Notes: generated by a model from the letters alone, not told the origin. Shown: positions 10,416 to 21,601, counted from the stretch's first letter. The stretch: DNA of 64,000 nucleotides from Myxococcota bacterium (GCA_025054695.1 JANWZI010000002.1:1-64000), one strand, 5' to 3'. Program-made: numbers and translations.

Positions 10416-11111
10416 ATGGCCAGGGTTCCCGTCTACGATCTGGGTCGTAAACCGGTCGGCGAGGTCGATCTGCCGGACGCGATCTTCGCGGCCGAGGTGC
10501 ACGAGGCCGTCCTCTACGATGTGGTCAAGGCACAGCTCGCGAGCCGTCGCCGCGGTACCGCCAGCACGAAAAGCCGTGCCGAGGTGTCGGGCAGCACCCG
10601 CAAGCTCGGACGCCAGAAGGGCATGGGGCGCGCGCGGCACGGCGCCATCCGGGCGCCCATTTTTGTCGGGGGCGCGAGCCAGCATGGTCCCAAGCCGCGA
10701 AGCTACGCGTACCGACCTCCCCGCAAGATGCGCGTGCGCGCGCTGTGCAGTGCACTGTCGGCCAAGCTTCGCGAGGGACGGCTGCTTGTCGTCGATCGGT
10801 TCGAGCTGGAGCAGGTCAAGACGCGGGTGCTTGCCGCTGCGCTGGAGCGGCTCCAGGTCGGTGACGGTTCGCTCATCGTGGACCGAAAGGACAACGAGGG
10901 GTTGCGGCGGTCCGCGCGGAATCTGGCCGGCCATCTCGTGCTTCCCCCCGAGGGAGTCAATCCGTACGACGTGCTGCGGCACGCACATCTGGTGCTCACG
11001 CGCGACGCCGTCGATGCCCTAACGGCGCGTCTGGGCGCGATCGCCGAGCGACTCGCACACTCGCGACGACTGCGCGCGAAGGCTGCCGCTGCCGCGTCCC
11101 TGGAGGCATGA
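10416..11111 (+). CDS. rplD: Ribosomal protein L4
   Basis: Large-subunit protein of 231 residues. The exit-tunnel loop is present ([20 protein letters not shown] and [13 protein letters not shown]). A GGGAGGAG ribosome site precedes the ATG. The N-terminus is complete, so the missing L3 gene is not fused here. A C-terminal Ala-rich tail of about 20 residues is longer than usual. Confidence 0.96.
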   Translation: MARVPVYDLGRKPVGEVDLPDAIFAAEVHEAVLYDVVKAQLASRRRGTASTKSRAEVSGSTRKLGRQKGMGRARHGAIRAPIFVGGASQHGPKPRSYAYRPPRKMRVRALCSALSAKLREGRLLVVDRFELEQVKTRVLAAALERLQVGDGSLIVDRKDNEGLRRSARNLAGHLVLPPEGVNPYDVLRHAHLVLTRDAVDALTARLGAIAERLAHSRRLRAKAAAAASLEA

Positions 11112-11115
11112 AGCC

Positions 11116-11406
11116 ATGGTGCCCGAGCGCGTCATCAAGCGTCCGATCATTCTCAGCGAGAAGGCGACCCGATTGCGGACCCGGCACAACAAGTACGTGT
11201 TCGAGGTCGATCGGGAAGCGACGAAGGGCGACGTGCGTCGCGCGGTCGAGACGCTGTTCAAGGTCTCGGTGACCGCGGTCCACACGCTGAACGTGCGCGG
11301 TCGGATGCGGCGCATGGGCCGCGGACACGCCAAGACGCAGAACTGGAAGAAGGCTATCGTCACGCTCGCGCCCGGGGAGAAGATCTCCGTGTTCGAGGGG
11401 AGCTGA
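11116..11406 (+). CDS. rplW: Ribosomal protein L23
   Basis: Protein of 96 residues at the exit of the peptide tunnel, docking site for trigger factor and SRP. It shows [13 protein letters not shown] at the start, [21 protein letters not shown], and the loop [19 protein letters not shown]. Four bases follow the rplD stop. Confidence 0.96.
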   Translation: MVPERVIKRPIILSEKATRLRTRHNKYVFEVDREATKGDVRRAVETLFKVSVTAVHTLNVRGRMRRMGRGHAKTQNWKKAIVTLAPGEKISVFEGS

Positions 11407-11409
11407 GCC

Positions 11410-12234
11410 ATGGCTCGACGCGCCAAGCCGACCTCGCCGGCCCGTCGATTCGTCGACTTCTACGACCGTTCGATGCTCGACAAGAAGCCGCCCGAGCGCG
11501 GCCTGCTCGAGCCGCAGCGCTCGACGGGCGGGCGCAACAATCAGGGCCGGATCACGACGCGCTTCCGTGGCGGAGGGCACAAACAGCGATACCGTGTGAT
11601 CGATTTCCGCCGCGACAAGATCGGGGTGCCGGCGCGCGTCGCGGCGGTCGAGTACGATCCGAACCGCACGGCGCGCATCGCGCTGCTGCACTACGCCGAC
11701 GGGGAGAAGCGCTACATCCTCGCACCGGACGGCCTCGTGCGCGGCGAGACGGTGATCAGCTCGCGGCACGCCGACGTGCGGCCCGGCAACGCCATGCCGC
11801 TGCGTTATCTGCCGCTCGGGACGTTCGTCCACGCGGTCGAGCTCAAGCAGGGCAAGGGGGCGCAACTGGCCCGTTCGGCCGGTGTCGCCGCGCAGCTCAT
11901 GGCCAAGGACGGCGACTACGCACATCTGCGGCTTCCCTCGGGAGAGGTGCGCCGGGTGCACCTGGACTGTCGCGCAACCGTCGGTCAGGTGAGCAACGTC
12001 GAGCACGCGCGCATCTCGCTCGGCAAGGCGGGCCGCAAGCGCTGGCTCGGGCGGCGGCCGCACAATCGCGGCGTTTCCATGAACCCGATCGATCACCCGA
12101 TGGGGGGCGGCGAGGGCAAGACGTCCGGCGGACGTCATCCCTGCTCGCCGTGGGGTCAGCTCGCCAAGGGTCTGAAGACGCGCCGCAACAAGGCGACCGA
12201 CCGGTTCATCGTCAAGCGACGTGGAGGCAAGTGA
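11410..12234 (+). CDS. rplB: Ribosomal protein L2
   Basis: Protein of 274 residues near the peptidyl transferase centre. The family blocks are [16 protein letters not shown] near residue 37 and the C-terminal [17 protein letters not shown], whose His is the conserved residue implicated in peptide-bond formation. The stop overlaps the rpsS ATG by one base. Confidence 0.97.
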   Translation: MARRAKPTSPARRFVDFYDRSMLDKKPPERGLLEPQRSTGGRNNQGRITTRFRGGGHKQRYRVIDFRRDKIGVPARVAAVEYDPNRTARIALLHYADGEKRYILAPDGLVRGETVISSRHADVRPGNAMPLRYLPLGTFVHAVELKQGKGAQLARSAGVAAQLMAKDGDYAHLRLPSGEVRRVHLDCRATVGQVSNVEHARISLGKAGRKRWLGRRPHNRGVSMNPIDHPMGGGEGKTSGGRHPCSPWGQLAKGLKTRRNKATDRFIVKRRGGK

Positions 12235-12539
12235 TGGGACGCTCGCTCGCCAAAGGGCCGTTCGTCGACGACCACCTGCTCGCGAAGGTACAGGCGGCGC
12301 AACAGTCCGGGGACCGTCGGCTCATCCGTACTTGGTCGCGGCGGTCGACGATCACGCCGGAGTTCGTCGGGCTGACGCTCGCCGTCCACAACGGGCGCAA
12401 GTTCGTCAGCGTCTACGTCACGGAGAACATGGTCGGGCACAAGCTCGGCGAGTTCGCGCCGACGCGGACCTTTCACGGGCACGCGGCGGACAAGAAGACC
12501 GCGGGCAAGAAGGTCAACCCGCGCACGGGCAAGGCGTGA
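12234..12539 (+). CDS. rpsS: Ribosomal protein S19
   Basis: Protein of 101 residues beginning [15 protein letters not shown]. It has [16 protein letters not shown] and the C-terminal signature [16 protein letters not shown]. The start is set by the TGATG overlap with rplB. A 74-base gap to rplV is the longest within this cluster and holds no gene. Confidence 0.97.
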   Translation: MGRSLAKGPFVDDHLLAKVQAAQQSGDRRLIRTWSRRSTITPEFVGLTLAVHNGRKFVSVYVTENMVGHKLGEFAPTRTFHGHAADKKTAGKKVNPRTGKA

Positions 12540-12613
12540 GCGGCCATGTCGGGTTGTGAGCCGGCTCGGGTCGTGCTAGGCACCGCCCCCTTCCGCTCGA
12601 GGGTCTCGTCCCC

Positions 12614-12958
12614 ATGAAAGCCATCGCCAAAGGCCGATTTCAGCGCATCGCGACCCGCAAGGCGCGGGCCGTGCTCGGCATGGTCCGCGGGCGAAAGGCC
12701 GCCGAGGCCGTGGCGTTGCTGCGACACACGCCGCGTGCGGCTGCGCGCGTGATCGAGAAGGTGCTCGACAGCGCCATCAGCAACGCGCGGCAGGCGGACC
12801 CGTCGGTCGACCTCGACGCCCTCGTGATCACCGTGGCGACGGCCGACAAGGCCCCCGACCGGCACATGCGGCGCTGGAGACCGCGCGCGCACGGCCGTGC
12901 GTCGCGCATCGTCAAGGGCATGTCGCACATCACCATCGTGGTGTCGGACGAGGTCTGA
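12614..12958 (+). CDS. rplV: Ribosomal protein L22
   Basis: Protein of 114 residues lining the exit tunnel. It shows TRKARAVLGMVRGRKAAEA, AISNARQADPSVD, and the tunnel hairpin MRRWRPRAHGRASRI. No good Shine-Dalgarno sequence precedes its ATG, unlike its neighbours. Confidence 0.95.
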   Translation: MKAIAKGRFQRIATRKARAVLGMVRGRKAAEAVALLRHTPRAAARVIEKVLDSAISNARQADPSVDLDALVITVATADKAPDRHMRRWRPRAHGRASRIVKGMSHITIVVSDEV

Positions 12959-12961
12959 GCG

Positions 12962-13630
12962 ATGGGACAGAAGACGCACCCGTACGGCTTCCGCCTCGGC
13001 GTCATCAAGACGTGGAAGTCGAAGTGGTACGAGGACAAGCAGTACGCGCGCTGGTTGCACGAGGATCTCGCGCTCAAGCGCGAGATCCGGCAAAAGTACG
13101 CCCACGCCGGGATCGCGGACGTCGAGATCGAGCGCGCCGCGAACAAGGCCAAGGTGATCGTGCACACCGCGCGCCCGGGGATCATCATTGGCAAGCGCGG
13201 CGCCGGCGTCGAACAGCTCAAGCAGGAGCTGCAGAAGCTGACCCAGAACGAGCTGTTCGTCGACATCGTCGAGGTGCGCAAGGCGGAGACGAATGCGAAG
13301 CTCGTCGCCGAGAACGTCGCGACGCAGATCGAGCGTCGCGTCGCGTTCCGCCGCGCGCTCAAGAAGGCGGTCTCCACCGCGATGAAGTTCGGCGTGCGCG
13401 GCATCAAGATCGTGGCTGGCGGCAGGCTCGGCGGCGCGGAGATCGCGCGCACCGAGAAGTATCGCGAGGGCCGCGTGCCGCTGCACACGCTGCGCGCGGA
13501 CATCGAGTTCGGGGAGGCGACGGCGCACACGACGGCCGGCACGATCGGGATCAAGTGCTGGATCTTCAAGGGCGAGATTCGGGAGGCGCGGCGGCGAAGG
13601 CCGGCGCAGCCGGTACCGGACCGCTTCTGA
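12962..13630 (+). CDS. rpsC: Ribosomal protein S3
   Basis: Protein of 222 residues at the mRNA entry site. The KH domain loop is [14 protein letters not shown] near residue 73, and the C-terminal domain has [18 protein letters not shown]. It starts [13 protein letters not shown] three bases after rplV. The tail is Arg-Pro rich. Confidence 0.97.
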   Translation: MGQKTHPYGFRLGVIKTWKSKWYEDKQYARWLHEDLALKREIRQKYAHAGIADVEIERAANKAKVIVHTARPGIIIGKRGAGVEQLKQELQKLTQNELFVDIVEVRKAETNAKLVAENVATQIERRVAFRRALKKAVSTAMKFGVRGIKIVAGGRLGGAEIARTEKYREGRVPLHTLRADIEFGEATAHTTAGTIGIKCWIFKGEIREARRRRPAQPVPDRF

Positions 13631-13646
13631 GACGGGAGTCACGTCC

Positions 13647-14075
13647 ATGCTCGCGCCCAAGCGGACCAAGTACCGGAAGCAGATGCGGGGCAGGCTCAAG
13701 GGCTTCGCACGCTCGGACACGCGCAGCGGCGCGCGGATCGCGTTCGGCGACTTCGCGCTGCAGGCGACCGAGCGCGGGTGGGTGACGGCGCGCGAGATCG
13801 AGGCGGGCCGCATGGCGATTCAGCGGCACGTCAAGCGCGCGGGTCGGCTCTACATCCGGATCTTCCCGGACAAGCCGGTGACCAAGAAGCCGCTCGAGGT
13901 CCGCATGGGCACCGGCAAGGGCAACGTCGAGTATTGGGTTGCGGTGGTTCGGCCGGGGCGCATTCTGTTCGAGATGGAAGGGGTGCCCGAGCCGCTGGCC
14001 CGGGAAGCGCTGCGGCTTGCGTCGCACAAGCTGTCGGTGGCCACCCAGATCCGCATGCGGGGGGATGCGCCGTGA
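13647..14075 (+). CDS. rplP: Ribosomal protein L16
   Basis: Protein of 142 residues organising the tRNA sites of the large subunit. The start [15 protein letters not shown] is typical, followed by [21 protein letters not shown] and the family signature [17 protein letters not shown]. It overlaps rpmC by four bases (GTGA). Confidence 0.97.
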   Translation: MLAPKRTKYRKQMRGRLKGFARSDTRSGARIAFGDFALQATERGWVTAREIEAGRMAIQRHVKRAGRLYIRIFPDKPVTKKPLEVRMGTGKGNVEYWVAVVRPGRILFEMEGVPEPLAREALRLASHKLSVATQIRMRGDAP

Positions 14076-14281
14076 AGATCGCCGAGATCCGCGATAAGAG
14101 CACGGAGGAGCTGCGGAGCCTGGAGCGGGATCTGGTCCGGCAGCTCTGGCAGGCGCGATTCGACAACCACGCGAGTCAGCTCGACGACACGGCCCGGATC
14201 CGCCGCCTCCGGCGGGACGTGGCCCGGGTCAAGACGGTGCTGCGGGAGCGCGAGCTGCGCGCAGGCGAGGCGAAGCGATGA
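14072..14281 (+). CDS. rpmC: Ribosomal protein L29
   Basis: Two-helix protein of 69 residues near the tunnel exit. It reads [14 protein letters not shown] with the later [15 protein letters not shown]. The start is GTG within the rplP stop, and its own stop overlaps the rpsQ ATG (ATGA), so three genes are translationally coupled. Confidence 0.95.
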   Translation: MKIAEIRDKSTEELRSLERDLVRQLWQARFDNHASQLDDTARIRRLRRDVARVKTVLRERELRAGEAKR

Positions 14282-14604
14282 GCGAGACGGATCGGCAATC
14301 GGCACAGCAGGCCTCCGCGCCGCGCACGACGGAGCGCGGACGCCGCCGGCGACTGATCGGGCGCGTGGTGAGCGACACCTCGTCGCCGGGTCGCATGCAG
14401 AAGACGGTCATCGTCGAGGTCGTCTCGCGTCATCGCGACCCGCTCTACGGCAAGTACGTCAAGCGGCGTCGCCGCTTCGCCGCGCACGACGAGCGCCACG
14501 CGTACCGCACGCGCGACCTGGTCGAGATCACCGAGAGTCGCCCGCTGTCCCGAACCAAGCGCTGGGTCGTCACGCGGCTCGTGGAGCGGCCACCGGAGGT
14601 CTGA
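14278..14604 (+). CDS. rpsQ: Ribosomal protein S17
   Basis: Primary 16S rRNA-binding protein of 108 residues. The core is GRVVSDTSSPGRMQKTVIVEV with the signature KRRRRFAAHDE. It has about 23 extra N-terminal residues (Ser/Gln/Arg rich) compared with the usual 80-85 residue protein. The ATG is fixed by the 4-base overlap with rpmC. Confidence 0.95.
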   Translation: MSETDRQSAQQASAPRTTERGRRRRLIGRVVSDTSSPGRMQKTVIVEVVSRHRDPLYGKYVKRRRRFAAHDERHAYRTRDLVEITESRPLSRTKRWVVTRLVERPPEV

Positions 14605-14607
14605 GCC

Positions 14608-14976
14608 ATGGTCCAGCAGGAGAGTGTCCTCGAGGTCGCCGACAACTCCGGCGCCAAGCGCGTGCTTGTCATCCGCGTGCTGGGCGCCTCGCGGCGGCGG
14701 TACGCGAGCCTGGGCGACGTGGTCGTGTGCGCCGTCAAGGAGGCGATTCCGACCGCGAAGGTCAAGAAGGGCGAGGTCGCGCGTGCGGTGGTGGTGCGGA
14801 CCCGGCGGGAGGTGCAGCGCTGGGACGGCAGCTACATCAAGTTCGACTCGAACGCCGCCGTCCTGCTCAACAAGGACAACGAGCCCATCGGCACGCGCAT
14901 CTTCGGGCCGGTCGCGCGCGAGCTGCGCGCCAAGAAGTTCATGAAGATCATCTCGCTTGCGCCGGAGGTGGTCTGA
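14608..14976 (+). CDS. rplN: Ribosomal protein L14
   Basis: Protein of 122 residues at the subunit interface. It begins [20 protein letters not shown] and has [20 protein letters not shown] near the C-terminus, both family signatures. Its stop shares a base with the rplX start. Confidence 0.97.
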   Translation: MVQQESVLEVADNSGAKRVLVIRVLGASRRRYASLGDVVVCAVKEAIPTAKVKKGEVARAVVVRTRREVQRWDGSYIKFDSNAAVLLNKDNEPIGTRIFGPVARELRAKKFMKIISLAPEVV

Positions 14977-15290
14977 TGCAGCGGATCCGCAAGGGGGACC
15001 TGGTGGTCGTGATCGCCGGCGAGGACCGCGGGACGCGGGGCCGGGTGCTGCGCGTCGACCGCGAGCGCGATCGCGTCGTCGTCGAGGGCGTCCGGCGCGT
15101 CAAGCGGCACGTCAAGGCGCGCCCCAATCAGCCCGGGGGCATCGTCGAGGTCGAGGCGCCGATCCACATCAGCAACGTGATGCCCGTCGATCCGAAGACG
15201 GATCGGCCGACGCGCGTACGCGCGGGGACGGATAAGGACGGGCGGAAGGTTCGCATCGCGGCGCGTTCGGGCGCGCTGCTCGATGGATGA
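14976..15290 (+). CDS. rplX: Ribosomal protein L24
   Basis: Assembly-initiator protein of 104 residues with a KOW motif ([20 protein letters not shown]) and the block [19 protein letters not shown]. The start ATG overlaps the rplN stop (TGATG). Confidence 0.96.
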   Translation: MQRIRKGDLVVVIAGEDRGTRGRVLRVDRERDRVVVEGVRRVKRHVKARPNQPGGIVEVEAPIHISNVMPVDPKTDRPTRVRAGTDKDGRKVRIAARSGALLDG

Positions 15291-15342
15291 GGGGGCCCGG
15301 ACGCACCCGAACGAGGCCGTCACGTCGAAGAGAGGCGGAGCG

Positions 15343-15897
15343 ATGAGTCAGCCGTACGTGCCGCGTCTGAAGCAGAGGTACCGCGAGCAGGTGGTGCCGG
15401 CCCTCATGAAGGAGCTGGGGCTGCGCAATCCCATGCAGGTGCCCCGGCTCGTCAAGATCGTCGTGAACATGGGGCTCGGCGAGGCGACCCAAAACGCCAA
15501 GATCGTGGAGAGCGCACAGGCCGATCTGGCGCGGATCACCGGACAGAAGGCCGTCGTGACGCGGGCGCGCAAGGCCATCAGCTCCTTCAAGCTGCGCGAG
15601 GGCGCCCCCATCGGCGTCATGGTCACGCTGCGGCGCGATCGGATGTGGGAATTCCTCGATCGCCTCGTCACGCTCGCGCTGCCGCGTGTGCGTGACTTCA
15701 AGGGTACGAGCCCGCGCGCGTTCGACGGGCGAGGCAACTACACGCTCGGGATCCGCGAGCAGATCATCTTCCCCGAAGTGGACATCGAGAAGGTGGAGCG
15801 CATCAAGGGCATGAACGTCACGTTCGTGACGACGGCGCGCACGGACGACCACGGCCGCGCGCTGCTGCGGATGCTCGGGATGCCCTTCCGGCAGTAG
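15343..15897 (+). CDS. rplE: Ribosomal protein L5
   Basis: 5S rRNA-binding protein of 184 residues. It shows [21 protein letters not shown] and the ending [19 protein letters not shown]. The ATG at 15343 follows the ribosome site AGAGGCGGAG; an in-frame ATG at 15283 inside rplX is not needed. Confidence 0.96.
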   Translation: MSQPYVPRLKQRYREQVVPALMKELGLRNPMQVPRLVKIVVNMGLGEATQNAKIVESAQADLARITGQKAVVTRARKAISSFKLREGAPIGVMVTLRRDRMWEFLDRLVTLALPRVRDFKGTSPRAFDGRGNYTLGIREQIIFPEVDIEKVERIKGMNVTFVTTARTDDHGRALLRMLGMPFRQ

Positions 15898-15906
15898 GAG
15901 CGACCG

Positions 15907-16092
15907 ATGGCGAGTCAGCGCATGTTCGCGAAGCTGAAGCGGACGCCGAAGTTTCCCGTCCGCCACCGCAACCGGTGCAAGGAGTGCGGCCGTCCCCGGG
16001 GCTATTACCGCAAGTTCCAGCTCTGCCGCATCTGCCTGCGCAAGTACGCGCTCTCGGGCGACATTCCGGGAATGACCAAGTCGAGCTGGTGA
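15907..16092 (+). CDS. rpsN: Ribosomal protein S14, zinc type
   Basis: Short zinc-binding form of S14, 61 residues, with Cys pairs CKEC (24/27) and CRIC (40/43). It ends in the standard [13 protein letters not shown]. The gene sits between rplE and rpsH as usual. Confidence 0.97.
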   Translation: MASQRMFAKLKRTPKFPVRHRNRCKECGRPRGYYRKFQLCRICLRKYALSGDIPGMTKSSW

Positions 16093-16102
16093 GGCGGGCG
16101 CC

Positions 16103-16495
16103 ATGATGACCGATCCGATCGCCGACATGCTCACGAGGTTGCGCAACGCCACGCTCGCGCGGCACGAGCGCGTGCAGATGCCGCACAGCCGGCTGCGCGA
16201 GCAGATCGCGCGGATCCTCCGCGACGAGGGCTACGTCAGCGACGTGCACGTCGAGACGGGGCCGCGTCCGCGGCTGACCGTCGTTCTCAAGTACGGCCGG
16301 GATCGGCAGCCGGCCATCGCCGGTCTGCGGCGGCGCAGCCGTCCGGGGCGCCGGGTGTACGTGGGCTACGAGTCCATTCCGCGGGTGCTGGCCGGCATGG
16401 GCATCGCGATTCTCTCCACGTCGCGGGGCGTGATGACCGACCGTCAGGCCCGCGCCTCGCGGGTGGGCGGCGAGCTCTTGTGCGAGGTGTGGTGA
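16103..16495 (+). CDS. rpsH: Ribosomal protein S8
   Basis: Protein of 130 residues that binds the 16S central domain. It starts with [18 protein letters not shown] and ends in [28 protein letters not shown], both diagnostic. In many bacteria S8 represses this operon by binding its mRNA; I cannot see the site here. The stop overlaps rplF by one base. Confidence 0.97.
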   Translation: MMTDPIADMLTRLRNATLARHERVQMPHSRLREQIARILRDEGYVSDVHVETGPRPRLTVVLKYGRDRQPAIAGLRRRSRPGRRVYVGYESIPRVLAGMGIAILSTSRGVMTDRQARASRVGGELLCEVW

Positions 16496-17100
16496 TGACT
16501 TCGGCCGCGCCGTCCCGGACCGTCAAGCCGTCGCGCATCGGCAAGCTCCCCGTGCCGCTGCCGGCCGGGGTGCGCGTCAGCGTCGCGGGAGACCGCGTCA
16601 GCGTCGAGGGTCCTCGCGGGCGCGTCACGCGCGAAGTGCCCGGCGCGGTGGCAGTCGAGGTGCGCGACGGTGCGCTGCACGTTACGCTGCGCCCGCAGGC
16701 CGGGCCCGATGGGACGCGGCTGCACGGCTTGACCCGTGCGCTGCTCGCCGCGGCGGTGCGCGGCGTCTCCGAGGGCTATCGCACCTCGCTCGACCTGCGA
16801 GGAGTCGGTTATCGAGCGGAGGTTCGCGGTCAGGAATTGACGCTGGCGCTCGGGTTCAGCCATCCGGTTCGCCATCGCATCGACGACGGAGTGCGGGCGA
16901 GCGTCGAGATCATCGACGAAGGAGGCACCAAGCGACCGCGGCTGCACCTCGAGTCGCACGACAAGGAACTTCTCGGACGCGTCGCGGCGCGCATCCGTGC
17001 CTACCGGCCGCCCGAGCCGTACAAGGGCAAGGGCGTCCGCTACGTCGACGAGAAGGTACGGCAGAAGGCCGCGAGCAAGACCGCGGGCAAGGGGAAGTGA
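16495..17100 (+). CDS. rplF: Ribosomal protein L6
   Basis: Protein of 201 residues with two similar alpha/beta domains. The N-terminal core is [18 protein letters not shown], and the C-terminal signature [14 protein letters not shown] is intact. About 15 extra residues precede the usual start. The ATG at 16495 overlaps the rpsH stop (TGATG). Confidence 0.96.
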   Translation: MTSAAPSRTVKPSRIGKLPVPLPAGVRVSVAGDRVSVEGPRGRVTREVPGAVAVEVRDGALHVTLRPQAGPDGTRLHGLTRALLAAAVRGVSEGYRTSLDLRGVGYRAEVRGQELTLALGFSHPVRHRIDDGVRASVEIIDEGGTKRPRLHLESHDKELLGRVAARIRAYRPPEPYKGKGVRYVDEKVRQKAASKTAGKGK

Positions 17101-17450
17101 ACATGGGCGAGATCGAGGGACGACGCCGACGCAAGCGCCGCATTCGCCGCAAGGTGTCCGGCAGGCCGGAGCGGCCCCGGCTGACGGTCTTTCGCAGCGC
17201 GCGCCATACCTACGCGCAGGTCATCGACGACACGACCGGGCGGACGCTGGCGAGCGCGTGCACCGTGGGTCACCAGGGCCCCGGCGAGGGCAGCAAGACC
17301 GATCGGGCCCGCGCGGTCGGTGCAGCCGTCGCGCGCGCCTGTCTCGAGCGCGGCATCACGCGGGTCGTGTTCGACCGCAACGGGTATCTGTATCACGGGC
17401 GGGTGCGCGCGGTGGCCGACGCGGCACGCGAGGCGGGCCTCCAGTTCTGA
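17097..17450 (+). CDS. rplR: Ribosomal protein L18
   Basis: 5S rRNA-binding protein of 117 residues. It has a basic N-terminus, [15 protein letters not shown], then [20 protein letters not shown] and the C-terminal [26 protein letters not shown]. The start is GTG overlapping the rplF stop; an ATG at 17103 is a possible alternative. Confidence 0.96.
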   Translation: MNMGEIEGRRRRKRRIRRKVSGRPERPRLTVFRSARHTYAQVIDDTTGRTLASACTVGHQGPGEGSKTDRARAVGAAVARACLERGITRVVFDRNGYLYHGRVRAVADAAREAGLQF

Positions 17451-17465
17451 CGGAGGGACGAGGCG

Positions 17466-18002
17466 ATGCTGCAGCAAATGATCGATTCGGAGACGCTCGA
17501 GGATCTCGTCGAGCGCGTCGTGCACGTCAACCGCGTCGCCAAGGTGGTCAAAGGCGGCCGGCGATTTGGCTTCAGCGCGCTCGTCGTTGTCGGGGACGGC
17601 AAGGGGCACGTGGGCGTGGGTCTCGGCAAGGCGAACGAGGTGCCCGACGCGATCCGCAAGGGCAACGAGCGCGCACGCAAGCGCATGTTCCGCGTGCCGC
17701 TCGTCGGGGGAACGATTCCGCACGCGGTCGAGGGGCACTTCGGCGCGGGCCGGGTCCTGCTGCGGCCGGCCGCGGCCGGCACGGGCGTCATCGCCGGCGG
17801 GGCGGTGCGAGCGGTCGTCGAGGCGGCGGGGATTCGCGACGTGCTGAGCAAGATCATCGGCACGAGCAACCCGCACAACGTGGTCCACGCGACGGTGCGC
17901 GCGCTTCAGGCGCTCGAGTCCGTCGAGGGTGTCGCGCGTCGCCGCGGGTTGCCGCTCGAGGAGCTCGCACCGTCCGCGACGTCCGGTGGAGGTGCGTCGT
18001 GA
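17466..18002 (+). CDS. rpsE: Ribosomal protein S5
   Basis: Protein of 178 residues important for decoding accuracy. It shows [24 protein letters not shown] and, in the C-terminal domain, [39 protein letters not shown] provides the ribosome site. Its stop overlaps the rpmD GTG. Confidence 0.97.
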   Translation: MLQQMIDSETLEDLVERVVHVNRVAKVVKGGRRFGFSALVVVGDGKGHVGVGLGKANEVPDAIRKGNERARKRMFRVPLVGGTIPHAVEGHFGAGRVLLRPAAAGTGVIAGGAVRAVVEAAGIRDVLSKIIGTSNPHNVVHATVRALQALESVEGVARRRGLPLEELAPSATSGGGAS

Positions 18003-18187
18003 AGCGCCGACTGAAGGTGACTCAGGTGCGTAGCGCGATCGGACGGCCCGGCGTGCAGGAGCGGATCCTGCGAGGCCTGGGGCTGCGCGGCATCCGCTCG
18101 ACCGTCGTCGTCGACGACACGCCCGCGTTCCGAGGCGCCATCAAGAAGGTGATCCACCTCGTGCGCGTGGAGCAGACCGATGGCTGA
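17999..18187 (+). CDS. rpmD: Ribosomal protein L30
   Basis: Small large-subunit protein of 62 residues: [18 protein letters not shown] then the conserved LRGLGLRGI. The start is GTG within the rpsE stop. Its 3' end overlaps rplO by eight bases in another frame. Confidence 0.94.
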   Translation: MKRRLKVTQVRSAIGRPGVQERILRGLGLRGIRSTVVVDDTPAFRGAIKKVIHLVRVEQTDG

Positions 18188-18692
18188 GCGCGAGCCGCCG
18201 TTGCTGTCCAGGTTGCGGCCCCCGCCCGGGGCGGTGCGCGAGCGCAAGCGCCTCGGTCGGGGCGTCGGATCCGGGCTCGGCAAGACCGCGGGCAAGGGCA
18301 CCAAGGGCCAGAAGGCCCGGCATCCGGGTAGGTTCAGCAAGATCGGCTTCGAGGGCGGCCAGACGCCGCTGCAACGCCGGCTTCCCAAGCGTGGGTTCGT
18401 GCCCCCTGCCTCCGTGCGCGTGGCCGAGATCAACGTGCGCGACCTCGTGCGGTTCGGCGCGGGCAGCACGGTGGACGAGGGGGCGCTGCGCGCAGCACGG
18501 CTCGTGCGCGGGGCCGTGGACCGGATCAAGCTGCTGGGCCAGGGCGAGGTTCGGGTGCCGCTCGTCGTGCGGGTCCACGCGGCCTCCGCGTCGGCGCGCG
18601 AGAAGATCGAACGGGCGGGAGGGCGACTCGAGCTCGTCGGCGAGGCGGGTTCGCCCGACGCGCCGTCGGAGAGACGACCGGACGGCGGATGA
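18180..18692 (+). CDS. rplO: Ribosomal protein L15
   Basis: Protein of 170 residues. The glycine-rich N-terminal extension, [20 protein letters not shown] and [17 protein letters not shown], threads into 23S rRNA. The globular C-terminal domain ends in a Pro/Ser-rich tail slightly longer than usual. It overlaps secY by four bases. Confidence 0.96.
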   Translation: MAEREPPLLSRLRPPPGAVRERKRLGRGVGSGLGKTAGKGTKGQKARHPGRFSKIGFEGGQTPLQRRLPKRGFVPPASVRVAEINVRDLVRFGAGSTVDEGALRAARLVRGAVDRIKLLGQGEVRVPLVVRVHAASASAREKIERAGGRLELVGEAGSPDAPSERRPDGG

Positions 18693-20002
18693 GCTGGATC
18701 GCTAACATCGCGCGCATCCCCGAGCTGCGGCGTCGGCTGCTGTTCACGCTCGGGATGCTGGCGGTCTACCGCATCGGCATCTTTGTGACGACGCCGGGCG
18801 TGGACCGCAACGTGATGCGGCAGATCGTCCAGTCGCAGTCGGGCAGCTTCCTCGGCCTCATCAACCTGTTCTCCGGCGGCGCGTTCGAGCAGCTCTCGAT
18901 CTTCGCGCTGGGCATCATGCCGTACGTCACCGCGAGCATCGTCTTCTCGCTGCTGACGGCCGTGGTCCGGCCCCTGGAGGAGCTGCGCAAGGAAGGCGAG
19001 GCCGGCATGCGCCGCATCAACCAGTACACGCGGTACGCGACCGTGGTGCTGGCGGCCGTGCAGGGGTTCGGCGTCGCCCTGTTCCTCGAAGGGCAGAACG
19101 ACGCCTCCCGCTTCGGCGACGTCGTGGCGGAGCCGGGATGGGCCTTCCGGTTGATGACGGTGCTGTCGCTGACCACCGGCACGGCCTTCATCATGTGGCT
19201 CGGCGAGCAGATCACCGAGCGCGGCGTCGGCAACGGCATCTCGCTCATCATCTTCGCCGGCATCATCGCGGACCTTCCGGGCGGGCTGTTCCAGCTCGGC
19301 TCACTCGTGCAGCTCGGGCAGGTGCAGCCCATCGGGCTGCTCGTGCTCGCCTTCGTGGGTCTGGGCGCCATCGCGGTCATCGTCTTCTTCGAGCGCGCGC
19401 AGCGTCGGCTGCCCATCCACTACAGCAAGCGGATGGTCGGGCGTCGGCTGTACGGGGGCACGAGCTCGCACTTGCCGCTCCGGGTGAACATGGCGGGCGT
19501 CATCCCGCCCATCTTCGCGTCGTCGCTGCTCATGTTCCCGACGACGCTGGCGAACCTCGGCGTGCCCGGCATGGACTGGTTGCAGAACCAGATGCAGCCC
19601 GATGGCTGGGTCTATCTGACCGTATTCGTCGCCCTCACGATCTTCTTCACCTACTTCTACACGTCGGTGCAGTTCCAGCCCGTCGACGTCGCCGAGAACC
19701 TCAAGAAACAGTCGGCGTTCATTCCGAGCATCCGGCCCGGGAAGGCGACGGCCGAGTACATCGACCGGGTGGTCACGCGCATCACGTTCGGTGGGGCGGT
19801 CTACATCGCCGCGGTCTGTACCCTGCCGTCGTTGCTGCAGACGAGCTACCACGTGCCGTTCTACTACGGCGGCACCTCGCTCATGATCGTCGTCGGCGTC
19901 GCGCTCGACACGGTGCAGCAGATCGAATCGCACCTCATCACGCGGCACTACGAGGGGCTCGCCGGGCCCTCGGGCCCACGGATCCGCGGGCGGCGCGGCT
20001 GA
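18689..20002 (+). CDS. secY: Protein translocase subunit SecY
   Basis: Channel-forming inner-membrane protein of 437 residues with ten predicted membrane segments. The N-terminus is [30 protein letters not shown]. The cytoplasmic loop [15 protein letters not shown] and [17 protein letters not shown] are family landmarks. secE is not in this window. secY lies between rplO and adk as in most bacteria. Confidence 0.97.
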   Translation: MSWIANIARIPELRRRLLFTLGMLAVYRIGIFVTTPGVDRNVMRQIVQSQSGSFLGLINLFSGGAFEQLSIFALGIMPYVTASIVFSLLTAVVRPLEELRKEGEAGMRRINQYTRYATVVLAAVQGFGVALFLEGQNDASRFGDVVAEPGWAFRLMTVLSLTTGTAFIMWLGEQITERGVGNGISLIIFAGIIADLPGGLFQLGSLVQLGQVQPIGLLVLAFVGLGAIAVIVFFERAQRRLPIHYSKRMVGRRLYGGTSSHLPLRVNMAGVIPPIFASSLLMFPTTLANLGVPGMDWLQNQMQPDGWVYLTVFVALTIFFTYFYTSVQFQPVDVAENLKKQSAFIPSIRPGKATAEYIDRVVTRITFGGAVYIAAVCTLPSLLQTSYHVPFYYGGTSLMIVVGVALDTVQQIESHLITRHYEGLAGPSGPRIRGRRG

Positions 20003-20019
20003 CCCGTCGAGGACGACGC

Positions 20020-20682
20020 ATGGACGTGGTGCTGTTCGGACCGCCGGGGGCGGGCAAGGGGACGCAGGCGCGGCTGCTGGCCGCACGCCTCGGTGTCCCG
20101 CAGATTGCCACCGGCGACATGATGCGCGCCGAGCGTGCGTCGGGCTCGGAGCTCGGTCGCCGTTTCGACGCGTACATGGGACGGGGCTTGCTCGTTCCGG
20201 ACGAGCTGGTGCTCGAGCTGCTCGAGGAGCGGCTGCGTCGTCCGGATGCGCGGGCGGGGGCGATCTTCGACGGGTTTCCTCGGACCGTTGCTCAGGCCGA
20301 GGCGCTCGACGCGCTGCTCGCGAGGCTCGGGCGGCGACTCGCGGCGGTCGTGTCGCTGGACGTGGGGCTCGACGCCATCGTCGAGCGCGCCGCCGGGCGC
20401 CGGGTGTGCGAGGCGTGTGGACAGACCTACCACGTGCGCTATAACCCGCCCCCCTCGACGGGCCGTTGCGGCGCGTGCGGGGCGGACCGGCTCGTGCGGC
20501 GCGACGACGACGCCGAGCCGGTGGTTCGCAGGCGATATGAGGAATACGTGGCGAAAACGGAACCGGTGCTCGCGTACTACGAGGCGCGCGGCCTGCTGCG
20601 GCGCGTGGACGGGACGGGCTCGGTCGATGTCGTGACGCGGAGCATCGGGGAGGTCATCGACGCGGTGAGGTCGGCGAGATGA
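20020..20682 (+). CDS. adk: Adenylate kinase, zinc-LID form
   Basis: Converts ATP plus AMP to two ADP; 220 residues. The P-loop is [11 protein letters not shown] at 7-17 and the AMP-binding segment [12 protein letters not shown]. The LID carries four Cys (CEAC and CGAC), a structural zinc site. map and infA, often placed after adk, are absent; rpmJ follows with a 4-base overlap. Confidence 0.96.
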   Translation: MDVVLFGPPGAGKGTQARLLAARLGVPQIATGDMMRAERASGSELGRRFDAYMGRGLLVPDELVLELLEERLRRPDARAGAIFDGFPRTVAQAEALDALLARLGRRLAAVVSLDVGLDAIVERAAGRRVCEACGQTYHVRYNPPPSTGRCGACGADRLVRRDDDAEPVVRRRYEEYVAKTEPVLAYYEARGLLRRVDGTGSVDVVTRSIGEVIDAVRSAR

Positions 20683-20792
20683 AGGTGCAGCCGAGCGTCA
20701 AGAAGATCTGCGACAAGTGCAAGGTGATCCGGCGGCGCGGGGTCGTCCGGGTCATCTGCGTCAATCCCCGCCACAAGCAGCGGCAGGGATGA
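20679..20792 (+). CDS. rpmJ: Ribosomal protein L36, zinc type
   Basis: Very small protein of 37 residues, [20 protein letters not shown] at the start. Zinc ligands C11, C14, C27 and H32 are present. The ATG overlaps the adk stop (ATGA). It is easily missed because of its size. Confidence 0.95.
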   Translation: MKVQPSVKKICDKCKVIRRRGVVRVICVNPRHKQRQG

Positions 20793-20804
20793 GAGGGGAG
20801 TGCC

Positions 20805-21182
20805 ATGGCACGCATCGCGGGCGTCGATCTTCCGGGTCGCAAGCACCTCGTCATCGCGCTTCAATACATCTTCGGCATCGGTCCGGCGCGGGCGCGGTTC
20901 ATCTGCGAGCAGACGGGAATCGCTCCGAACAAGCGAGCGGAGGAGCTCGACGAGAACGAGGCGCGCCGGATTCGCGAGGTGATCGAAGCGCATTTCAAGG
21001 TCGAGGGCGACCTGCGTCGGGACATTCAGCTCGACATCAAGCGCCTGATGGACCTGGGTTGTTACCGCGGGCTGCGGCACCGCAGGGGGTTGCCCGTGCG
21101 GGGGCAGCGCACGCACACCAACGCGCGCACGCGCAAGGGACCGCGGCGCATCCTGGGCGCGCGCGGCGGCAAGTCGCAGTGA
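20805..21182 (+). CDS. rpsM: Ribosomal protein S13
   Basis: Protein of 125 residues in the head of the small subunit. It begins [20 protein letters not shown], and the C-terminal [20 protein letters not shown] and [10 protein letters not shown] are typical. GAGGGGAG precedes the start. Confidence 0.97.
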   Translation: MARIAGVDLPGRKHLVIALQYIFGIGPARARFICEQTGIAPNKRAEELDENEARRIREVIEAHFKVEGDLRRDIQLDIKRLMDLGCYRGLRHRRGLPVRGQRTHTNARTRKGPRRILGARGGKSQ

Positions 21183-21190
21183 GGTGAGCG

Positions 21191-21601
21191 ATGTCCGAGA
21201 ACGACAACCGCGAGTCGGCGCCCGCGGCTCCCAAGAAGCGCAAGGGCCGGAAGAACGTGGGCACGGGCATCGCCCACATCGTCTCGACGTTCAACAACAC
21301 GCTCGTCACGATCACCGATTTGGCGGGCAACACGATCGCGTGGTCGACGGCCGGTTCCCGGGGCTTCAAGGGTTCGCGAAAGAGCACACCGTTCGCCGCG
21401 CAAGTGGCCGCCGAGGAGGCGTGCCGCAAGGCGGCCGAGCACGGTATGAGCTCGCTCGCCATTTTCGTGCGCGGGCCGGGCGCGGGCCGGGAGTCGGCGT
21501 TGCGCGCGTTCCAGACGCTGGGCATGCGCGTCACGCTCATCCGCGACGTCACGCCCATCCCGCACAATGGTTGCCGGCCGCCGAAGCGGCGGCGCGTCTG
21601 A
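21191..21601 (+). CDS. rpsK: Ribosomal protein S11
   Basis: Platform protein of 136 residues. It has [19 protein letters not shown] and the ending [19 protein letters not shown]. The basic N-terminal extension is common in high-GC species. Confidence 0.97.
   Translation: MSENDNRESAPAAPKKRKGRKNVGTGIAHIVSTFNNTLVTITDLAGNTIAWSTAGSRGFKGSRKSTPFAAQVAAEEACRKAAEHGMSSLAIFVRGPGAGRESALRAFQTLGMRVTLIRDVTPIPHNGCRPPKRRRV

Noticed and set aside
12540-12613. Small gene or leader peptide between rpsS and rplV
   Set aside because: The ATG at 12546 is followed by a stop after three codons; nothing conserved is visible. The gap is merely longer than usual.
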